NCBI GenBank assembly: GCA_014804495.1
Contig: JAAUZS010000179.1
Coordinates: 1 to 5,006 of the forward strand
Length of the DNA: 5,006 nucleotides
Direction of reading: 5' to 3'
Source of the DNA: Lachnospiraceae bacterium
GTDB taxonomy: Bacteria; Bacillota; Clostridia; Lachnospirales; Lachnospiraceae
Below the pieces are notes generated by a model, which was not told the DNA's origin, ran no database searches, and worked only from the letters and a program-made list of their open reading frames with translations. Position numbers and translations under genes: made by a program. Numbering within the stretch: position 1 is the first letter of the stretch; the number at the start of each line of letters is the position of its first letter. Positions 1-4,284 of this stretch are shown piece after piece.

Positions 1-49
1 CAGAAAATCATAGGACATTTTTTGTATGTCATGTCGGAAAGGAAGGTAT
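1..49 (+). repeat. Leader repeat, copy 1, upstream of first Rpn nuclease gene
   Basis: This leader opens with CAGAAAATCATAGGACATTT and ends in GGAAAGGAAGGTAT, which supplies the ribosome binding site of the gene starting at 54. The same leader recurs at 1187-1240 before the second nuclease gene with only two T-to-C changes and a 5-base insertion. GACAT (14-18) can pair with ATGTC (26-30), and ATGTC is repeated directly after it (31-35). The window begins inside the repeat, so its true left end is unknown. Confidence 0.85.
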
Positions 50-53
50 ATGA

Positions 54-1034
54 ATGTCACAGGAATTTACCAATGAAAAAGTAAAGGACAGCTCCAGTAA
101 GATTATTTTTAAAGATCCCATTTTATGTGCACAGTTTTTAAGAGGTTATGTTGATATCCCGATATTAAAAAGTGTAAAACCTGAGGGTATTGAGGACGTA
201 ACAGAGAGGTATGTACATATGTTTGCAGAGGAGAGAAATTCGGATGTTGTTAAAAAAGTTCACATAGAAATGAATGAAACACCGTTTTTTCTTGTTTCTC
301 TTATTGAACATAAATCAAATGTGGATTATAATGTAGTCATGCAGATATTGCGTTATATGGTTTTTATATGGGAAGACTATGAAAAGGAAATGGAAAGGCA
401 GCATAGAGGAATAAGTAAAACAAAGAGTTTTAAATATCCGCCAATTTTACCGGTTATATTTTATGATGGCGCGGATAATTGGGCGGCAGCGGCTGAGCTT
501 CACGAGAGAATTCTTTTCAGCGATATGTTTGCGAAATATATTCCGGATTATCAATGTATTTTAGTACAACTGAAGGACTATAGCAATGCAGAATTGCTGA
601 TGAAAAAGGAAGAGCTTTCAATAGTAATGCTTATTGACAAACTCAAGAGTGCTCTTGATTATGCTGAATTAAACAAAGAAATAGGAAATGAGTACTTGAC
701 TGAGATAACTGCTGAAACTCCGGAATATCTGCTTAGTATCATTGCACAGGTTGTAGAGATTTTGCTTGTAAAATTAAATGTGCCTATAGAAGAATTAGAG
801 GCATTTACAATGAGGATTAAGGAGAGAAAGATGGGAGAATTATTAGCGCATTTTCAGGGTTGGGACGTTCAAGCTATACGTAAAGAATCAAGAGAAGAAG
901 GAATTGAGAAGTTAGTTAAAGCAATGAATGTAGTTATTGATTCTAAAGAAGCAGTAGCGCAGCAGTTGGTTGCTCAATATGAATTAACTGAAGAAGAGGC
1001 AGCTGAAAAAGTGGAAATGTACTGGCAGTCATAA
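54..1034 (+). CDS. Rpn family recombination-promoting nuclease / putative transposase (PD-(D/E)XK), paralogue 1
   Basis: This 326-residue protein belongs to the Rpn family (Transposase_31-like, PD-(D/E)XK fold), whose studied members are DNA endonucleases that stimulate RecA-independent recombination and, in E. coli, act in phage defence. The N-terminal nuclease core has D64 in RNSDVVKKV, E85 and K87 in LIEHKS, and Q97/R100 in MQILRYM, which together match the family's D...E-x-K...Q/R-x-x-Y catalytic pattern. The block YPPILPVIFYDG (about 128-139) is also typical of the family. From about residue 255 a charged helical C-terminal region begins (KERKMGELLAHF), with two RxEx-type tetrads (276-283), and the protein ends in EEEAAEKVEMYWQS. 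The start is ATG at 54 because AAAGGAAGG lies 7 bases upstream. The gene is intact. The second gene (1247-2281) is a close paralogue. An internal ribosome site and ATG at 819-833 could give a nested 67-residue C-terminal protein. The family assignment is firm; the actual role (defence, mobility or recombination) is inferred. Confidence 0.92.
   Translation: MSQEFTNEKVKDSSSKIIFKDPILCAQFLRGYVDIPILKSVKPEGIEDVTERYVHMFAEERNSDVVKKVHIEMNETPFFLVSLIEHKSNVDYNVVMQILRYMVFIWEDYEKEMERQHRGISKTKSFKYPPILPVIFYDGADNWAAAAELHERILFSDMFAKYIPDYQCILVQLKDYSNAELLMKKEELSIVMLIDKLKSALDYAELNKEIGNEYLTEITAETPEYLLSIIAQVVEILLVKLNVPIEELEAFTMRIKERKMGELLAHFQGWDVQAIRKESREEGIEKLVKAMNVVIDSKEAVAQQLVAQYELTEEEAAEKVEMYWQS
819..833 (+). 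promoter_or_regulatory. Internal ribosome binding site and in-frame ATG: candidate nested C-terminal protein (831-1034, 67 aa)
   Basis: AAGGAG lies 6 bases before an in-frame ATG at codon 260 of the first nuclease gene. Translation from here would give a 67-residue protein containing only the C-terminal helical domain, without any nuclease residue. The same signal sits at the same protein position in the paralogue (2030-2044). E. coli Rpn nucleases are known to make such short C-terminal forms from internal starts, and these block the full-length toxic nuclease. Use of this start is an inference, since purine-rich Lys-Glu codons can mimic a ribosome site by chance. Confidence 0.42.
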
Positions 1035-1076
1035 TTATGCTTGATACAAATATGTTATAGCAACGTCAGAGATATC

Positions 1077-1108
1077 GTATCAAATTCTATGATACTATTT
1101 TCTTTTTT
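1077..1108 (+). terminator. Possible weak intrinsic terminator after first nuclease gene
   Basis: GTATCA (1077-1082) and TGATAC (1090-1095) form a perfect 6-bp stem with a 7-base loop. It is followed by a T-rich stretch, ATTTTCTTTTTT (1097-1108), about 40 bases past the stop at 1034. The stem is AT-rich and short, so termination would be inefficient; it may be only partial or chance in AT-rich DNA. Confidence 0.35.
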
Positions 1109-1123
1109 GAAACACGGAGTCAT

Positions 1124-1146
1124 GCTTAATTCTAAGAATTTCAAGC
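1124..1146. repeat. Inverted repeat between the two nuclease genes
   Basis: AATTCT (1128-1133) and AGAATT (1135-1140) form a near-perfect palindrome around one base. It is flanked by GCTT (1124-1127) and AAGC (1143-1146), which extend it after a 2-base bulge. No T-run follows, so it is not a terminator on the + strand. It lies about 100 bases upstream of the second nuclease start and could be an operator or just local symmetry; no convincing -35/-10 pair was found around it. The best nearby -10 look-alike is TTTAAT at 1163-1168, with only a poor -35. Confidence 0.3.
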
Positions 1147-1186
1147 AAGTATCCCAGAAAAATTTAATATTGAAGAGCATGGGATG

Positions 1187-1240
1187 CAGAAAATCATAGG
1201 ACATTTCTATTTTTGTATGCCATGCCGGAAAGGAAGGTAT
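1187..1240 (+). repeat. Leader repeat, copy 2, upstream of second Rpn nuclease gene
   Basis: This is a second copy of the leader at 1-49, identical over the first 20 bases. It then carries a 5-base insertion in the T-rich stretch and two T-to-C changes, both within a direct repeat (ATGTC-ATGTC in copy 1, ATGCC-ATGCC here). It ends in the same GGAAAGGAAGGTAT ribosome site. The insertion is not a multiple of three, and copy 1 is in a different frame from its gene, so the leader is unlikely to be conserved coding sequence. Confidence 0.85.
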
Positions 1241-1246
1241 ACAAAA

Positions 1247-2281
1247 GTGCCAACAGAACAGACAAAGCAGAATGGTCTGAGAAACAGCACGCCAAAGGAT
1301 AGTTCTGCTAAAAAGATTTTCGGAGATTCAACTTTATGTGCACAGTTTTTAAGAGATTATGTGGATATTCCTATGTTAAAGACGGTAAGACCGGAAGATA
1401 TCGAAGATGTTACAACGCGATATTTGCCTATGTTTTCAAATGAACGAGACTCTGATATAGTAAAAAGAATTCATATTAAAAATGACGAAACACCGTTTTT
1501 TTTAATTTCTCTTATTGAACATAAATCAAATGTGGATTATAATGTAGTTATGCAGATGTTCCGATACATAGCTTTTATATGGGCGGATTATGAAAAAGAA
1601 ATGGAGAAACAGCACGAAGGAATCAGTAAAACAAAGGGTTTCCGATATCCGCCTGTCTTGCCGATTGTATTTTATGATGGTCCTAATAATTGGACGGCAG
1701 CTACTAAGATGCATGACAGGGTACTTTTAAGTGATGTCTTAGGCGAATACATACCGGACTACAGATGTATCTTAGTACAGTTAAAGGATTACAGTAATCA
1801 GGAACTTATGGATAAGGAGAATGAACTTTCCGTAATAATGATGGTGGATAAGATAAAAGATAAAGCTGACTATGATAAGCTGAGTGATGATTATGTTAAG
1901 AAGTATATTAACGACATTACCGCGAATGCTCCGGAATATTTGCTTACAATTATTTCAGATATAGTGGAGATTCTGCTTAACCGGCTGAATATACCAACCG
2001 AGGAAGTAGATGCATTCACTGCGCAGATAAAGGAGAGAAAGATGGGAGAACTATTAGCACACTTTAAAGGCTGGGACGTGCAAGCGGCCAGACGTGAAGG
2101 TCGGGAAGAAGCCCGAGAAGAGGCTCGGAAGGAATTCCGTGAAGAGGCTGTTATAAAATTAATAAGAATAATAAAGAAATTGGGCTGTACTGAAGAAATG
2201 GCGAAGCTACAGCTTATGGACGAGTATGAACTAAGCGAGGAAGAGGCAGCCGAAAAGGTAGAAATGTACTGGCAATCATAA
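1247..2281 (+). CDS. Rpn family recombination-promoting nuclease / putative transposase (PD-(D/E)XK), paralogue 2
   Basis: This 344-residue paralogue of the first gene has the same Rpn-family nuclease core. Numbered from the GTG, D70 is in RDSDIVKRI, E91/K93 in LIEHKS and Q103/R106 in MQMFRYI. YPPVLPIVFYDG follows, then the shared KERKMGELLAHF segment. The C-terminal part differs from the first protein: five arginine-led tetrads (RREG, REEA, REEA, RKEF, REEA), then a distinct helix with KKLGCTEEM, before the shared EEEAAEKVEMYWQS end. I chose GTG at 1247 because AGGAAGG ends 9 bases upstream and the position matches the first gene's start. An in-frame ATG at 1184 would add 21 residues but has no ribosome site and would translate the leader repeat. 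The catalytic set is complete, so the gene looks functional. A run of eight T (1496-1503) lies just before the catalytic E-x-K codons. An internal ribosome site and ATG at 2030-2044 may yield a 79-residue C-terminal protein. Confidence 0.9.
   Translation: MPTEQTKQNGLRNSTPKDSSAKKIFGDSTLCAQFLRDYVDIPMLKTVRPEDIEDVTTRYLPMFSNERDSDIVKRIHIKNDETPFFLISLIEHKSNVDYNVVMQMFRYIAFIWADYEKEMEKQHEGISKTKGFRYPPVLPIVFYDGPNNWTAATKMHDRVLLSDVLGEYIPDYRCILVQLKDYSNQELMDKENELSVIMMVDKIKDKADYDKLSDDYVKKYINDITANAPEYLLTIISDIVEILLNRLNIPTEEVDAFTAQIKERKMGELLAHFKGWDVQAARREGREEAREEARKEFREEAVIKLIRIIKKLGCTEEMAKLQLMDEYELSEEEAAEKVEMYWQS
2030..2044 (+). promoter_or_regulatory. Internal ribosome binding site and in-frame ATG: candidate nested C-terminal protein (2042-2281, 79 aa)
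   Basis: AAGGAG (2030-2035) precedes an in-frame ATG at 2042 by 6 bases, exactly as in the first nuclease gene. The run AAGGAGAGAAAGATGGGAGA is the same in both genes, while codons on either side show synonymous differences. The product would be the C-terminal domain alone, including the tetrad repeats. By analogy with the intragenic antitoxins of E. coli Rpn proteins it could neutralise the full-length nuclease. No experimental signal is visible in DNA, so this remains an inference. Confidence 0.45.
2090..2149 (+). repeat. Five imperfect 12-base repeats encoding arginine-led tetrads
   Basis: Five consecutive 4-codon units encode RREG, REEA, REEA, RKEF and REEA within the second nuclease. 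The first nuclease has only two such units (RKES, REEG). The units use different synonymous codons (cgg, cga, cgt, aga for Arg; gaa, gag for Glu), so they are old repeats held at protein level rather than a fresh expansion. They would form a highly charged helix. Tetrad repeats of this kind, varying in number, are common in the C-terminal part of Firmicutes Rpn proteins. Confidence 0.75.
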
Positions 2282-2345
2282 TGAAAGAGTATAAGTAATG
2301 GATACTGATAAAAGAGCAAAATACTGCTTATAAAGGAGGGTACAT

Positions 2346-2714
2346 ATGAAAAGAAGACTGTTAAGTGCGATTATCTTTGCCGCGTTTCTTGGATTGGAAA
2401 TATGGATTGCGTTGTATGTGCATGACAGGATCGTACGTCCGTATATTGGAGATGTACTGGTGGTGATCTGCATATATTTTCTGGCAAGGACGGTTGATGC
2501 GCGCACACGCCTGCTTTCAATACCTGTTACGATTTTTGCATTTTGCGTGGAAGCAGTGCAGCTTACCGGGGTGTCGGAGATAATTCCGGAGCCGTTTTCG
2601 ACGATTGTCGGAGGCACTTTTGATCCGGCGGATCTTCTATGCTATCTTGCGGGAGGAGTAGTGTGCTTTATCATAGATAAAAAATTTTACTTAGGATGTA
2701 CGGAGCCAAAATAA
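2346..2714 (+). CDS. DUF2809 family small membrane protein
   Basis: This is a 122-residue integral membrane protein with about four hydrophobic segments (roughly residues 6-25, 35-50, 57-74 and 95-112). Family hallmarks of DUF2809 are visible: RPYIGDVLVV at 31-40, FAFCVEAVQL at 64-73 with E69 and Q72 in a helix, and GTFDPADLLCYLAGG at 90-104 with D93, D96 and Y100. The length is normal for the family. No biochemical function is known for it; the E-x-x-Q and Asp-rich pattern is loosely reminiscent of VanZ-like proteins, but no activity can be inferred. The start is ATG at 2346, with AAAGGAGGG ending 5 bases upstream. It lies 64 bases after the second nuclease gene with no clear terminator between, so read-through is possible, though no promoter of its own was recognised. 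Its coding sequence is visibly richer in G+C than the nuclease genes, which fits a different history. Confidence 0.85.
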   Translation: MKRRLLSAIIFAAFLGLEIWIALYVHDRIVRPYIGDVLVVICIYFLARTVDARTRLLSIPVTIFAFCVEAVQLTGVSEIIPEPFSTIVGGTFDPADLLCYLAGGVVCFIIDKKFYLGCTEPK

Positions 2715-2805
2715 TTTGCAGGCAGTCATAACTATGATTATTCAAGGCTTTGCTGATAACCGCATCTAAAATTCCCCAAAATGAATAATAAATATGATAA
2801 TTTTG

Positions 2806-2834
2806 TTGACAGATAGACAAAGTTATTATACAAT
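2806..2834 (+). promoter_or_regulatory. Sigma-A-type promoter of the GntR-ABC operon
   Basis: TTGACA (2806-2811) is a perfect -35 box, followed after exactly 17 bases by TACAAT (2829-2834), five of six matches to the -10 consensus. It lies in the 229-base gap between the DUF2809 gene and the GntR gene and leaves an AT-rich 5' leader of about 100 bases. The rest of the gap (2715-2800) shows only a small TCATA-AC-TATGA palindrome (2726-2737) and no convincing terminator. Confidence 0.8.
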
Positions 2835-2838
2835 AACT
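2821..2838. promoter_or_regulatory. Likely operator for the GntR/YtrA-type repressor
   Basis: AGTTATT (2821-2827) and AATAACT (2832-2838) are perfect 7-base inverted arms with a 4-base spacer (ATAC), and the repeat covers the -10 box of the operon promoter. A dimeric repressor bound here would block RNA polymerase. A third related half-site (TGATAATTTTGT, 2795-2806) pairs imperfectly with ACAAAGTTATTA (2817-2828). Binding by the adjacent GntR protein is inferred from position and from autoregulation in YtrA-type operons. Confidence 0.65.
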
Positions 2839-2943
2839 GTACTATATAAAGCAATACAGATAATACAACAAATACAGAACTAATATAACAATATAAATAA
2901 ACATATAAATCAACATCGACACATCAGATAAGGAGGTGATTAT

Positions 2944-3315
2944 TTGATAGAACTGGATTATCGCAGCAAAAAACCACTCTATGAGCAGATCATTGAACAA
3001 ATCAAATTGCTGGTCATAAAAGGGTATCTAAGTTCCGGAGATTCTATACCTTCCGTGCGGAAGATGGCGCAGACTCTGGATATCACACCATCTACCGTGG
3101 CGAAGGCGTATCAGGAATTAGAACGTCAGAAAGTGATAGAGACTATCCGGGCAAAAGGAACCTTTATAGCGACCATGCCGGTCATGGAACCCAATATGGA
3201 GGAATTGGAAAAGATTAGAAAAAGGATTCAAAGCGAAATAATCGAGTTAAAGCGTACAGGTTACTCTGAGGAAGATGTGGTAAATATGGTAAAGGAAATC
3301 TATTCTTCCATCTAA
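2944..3315 (+). CDS. GntR family transcriptional regulator, YtrA subfamily
   Basis: This is a 123-residue DNA-binding regulator. An N-terminal winged helix-turn-helix spans about residues 8-76: PLYEQIIEQIK opening helix, then PSVRKMAQTLDITPSTVAKAY with the recognition helix around 48-57, and the wing ending in KGTF (71-74). After it comes only a short helical tail of about 45 residues (MEELEKIRKRI...MVKEIYSSI) in place of a large ligand domain, which is diagnostic of the YtrA subfamily. The start is TTG at 2944: AAGGAGGTGAT (2930-2940), an extended match to the 16S anti-Shine-Dalgarno sequence, ends 3 bases upstream, and its GGAGG core is spaced 7 bases. The ATPase and permease genes follow directly, as in ytrABC-like operons, so its probable job is to repress its own operon through the inverted repeat at 2821-2838. 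The inducing signal is not visible; in relatives it is often cell-wall antibiotics or envelope stress. Confidence 0.92.
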   Translation: MIELDYRSKKPLYEQIIEQIKLLVIKGYLSSGDSIPSVRKMAQTLDITPSTVAKAYQELERQKVIETIRAKGTFIATMPVMEPNMEELEKIRKRIQSEIIELKRTGYSEEDVVNMVKEIYSSI

Positions 3316-3335
3316 TGCAATGGAAGGAATATTCC
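3302..3335 (+). promoter_or_regulatory. Hairpin over the GntR stop codon, before the ATPase gene
   Basis: CTTCCAT (3305-3311) pairs perfectly with ATGGAAG (3320-3326) across an 8-base loop that contains the GntR stop codon. A single bulge allows three more pairs (ATT 3302-3304 with AAT 3328-3330). An overlapping perfect 10-base palindrome, GGAATATTCC (3326-3335), competes for the same bases. No T-run follows, so it is not an intrinsic terminator. It could set mRNA processing or the relative output of repressor and transporter; this role is speculative. Confidence 0.4.
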
Positions 3336-3354
3336 AGAAAGGAAAGATAAGCAA

Positions 3355-4284
3355 ATGTTAGAGATAAAGAACTTACAAAAGGGCTACAATAATCGTCCGG
3401 TTATCCGTGACATTAACATATGCATTAATCGCGGTGAGGTTCATGGTCTAATCGGTTCCAACGGTGCGGGCAAGACCACTTTGTTAAAATGCGCCATAGG
3501 AATTTATAAACCTGCACAGGGAACAGTACTGTATGATGAAAAGGATATCTATGATAATCCGGAAGTGAAGGCAAAAGTGGCGTATGTGTCAGAACAGCTT
3601 GATTTTCTTGAGATTTATTCTGTGGCGGGAATGGCAAAATACTATCAGAACTTCTACGACACATTTTCCAGAAAAAAATTTGATGAACTGGTGGAACGCT
3701 TCGGTATAAATCCTAAAAAGAACATAGGTACTTTGTCAAAAGGGCAAAGGTCAAAACTGAATTTTATCTTAGCGATTGCGCAAAATCCGGAGTATCTGAT
3801 TATGGACGAACCTGAGAGCGGTATGGATGTGGAGAGCAAAGCTATGTTCCGTGATATTCTCATAGAAGAAGTGGAGAATAAACAAATCGGAGTGCTTATA
3901 TCCTGCCATGAACTTGCAGATGTGGAGCGTATGTGCGACAGCGTGACTATGATAGAGGCAGGAGAGATTTTTGCACAAAAAACCGTGGATGAGTTCATGG
4001 AAAGCGTGCAGAAATGGAATGGCATTCTGCCGCAGAAGACAACAGATGACAAACTGTTTACTATGACTGTGCATGAAGCATTCAGGATTGGAAACTTAAC
4101 AGAGTTTTATACGGTTGGAGAGCGGGAAGAGAGTGAGCGTATACTGAAAAAACTGTGTATCGAAGATTATTCCGGACAGCAGATTACGTTGGAAGAGATT
4201 TATATGCTTTTAAAGAAAATGCATATGCAGGGAAAAGTAAGTGCGAGTGGCGTTTGGCAAGAGGGAGGACTTAAGAATGAGTGA
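3355..4284 (+). CDS. ABC transporter ATP-binding protein (YtrB-like)
   Basis: This 309-residue ATPase subunit of an ABC exporter-type complex acts on the cytoplasmic face of the membrane. All nucleotide-binding motifs are present: Walker A GSNGAGKT (34-41), Q-loop Q81 in YVSEQLDF, signature LSKGQRSKL (127-135, in place of LSGGQ), Walker B YLIMDEP (147-153), D-loop around SGMD (155-158) and H-loop H185 in LISCHEL. The residue after DEP is Glu (DEPESGMD), where Thr is more usual. Beyond about residue 215, roughly 95 extra residues form a C-terminal extension, common in regulator-linked ABC-2 ATPases of Firmicutes. The start is ATG at 3355 with AAAGGAAAG 8 bases upstream. It lies 39 bases after the GntR gene and overlaps the permease gene by 8 bases, so the products are surely co-translated and probably co-assembled. 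The substrate cannot be told; cell-envelope stress or antimicrobial-peptide defence is the usual guess for this gene order. Confidence 0.93.
   Translation: MLEIKNLQKGYNNRPVIRDINICINRGEVHGLIGSNGAGKTTLLKCAIGIYKPAQGTVLYDEKDIYDNPEVKAKVAYVSEQLDFLEIYSVAGMAKYYQNFYDTFSRKKFDELVERFGINPKKNIGTLSKGQRSKLNFILAIAQNPEYLIMDEPESGMDVESKAMFRDILIEEVENKQIGVLISCHELADVERMCDSVTMIEAGEIFAQKTVDEFMESVQKWNGILPQKTTDDKLFTMTVHEAFRIGNLTEFYTVGEREESERILKKLCIEDYSGQQITLEEIYMLLKKMHMQGKVSASGVWQEGGLKNE

Noticed and set aside
762..790. Possible internal promoter TTGCTT - 17 bases - TATAGA before the nested start of the first nuclease
   Set aside because: Only 3 of 6 and 4 of 6 consensus matches, and the paralogue does not keep it, so it does not stand out in AT-rich DNA.
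1184..1246. In-frame 21-codon upstream extension of the second nuclease starting at ATG 1184
   Set aside because: No ribosome site stands before 1184, it would translate the leader repeat, and copy 1 of that leader is out of frame with its gene. GTG 1247 has the matching ribosome site and position.
1..2281. Composite transposon or insertion sequence, suggested by the 'putative transposase' family name
   Set aside because: No terminal inverted repeats or target-site duplications flank the genes. Rpn proteins are PD-(D/E)XK nucleases, not classical DDE transposases, and the repeated leader is explained by tandem duplication.
1891..2319. 142-codon open frame on the minus strand
   Set aside because: It is antisense to the second nuclease. 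Its serine-rich, low-complexity translation is the shadow of the Glu/Arg/Leu-rich sense codons, with no ribosome site or family resemblance.
2276..2617. 113-codon minus-strand frame opposite the DUF2809 gene
   Set aside because: The sense strand has a clear family match, a strong ribosome site and hydrophobic helices; the antisense translation resembles nothing.
2840..2929. Short AT-rich direct repeats (AATACA-like units) in the GntR leader, considered as a CRISPR-like or iteron array
   Set aside because: The units are irregular in length and spacing and are explained by simple AT-rich composition.
3425..4074. Three overlapping minus-strand frames inside the ABC ATPase gene
   Set aside because: All are shadows of a gene with complete Walker A, signature, Walker B and H-loop motifs.
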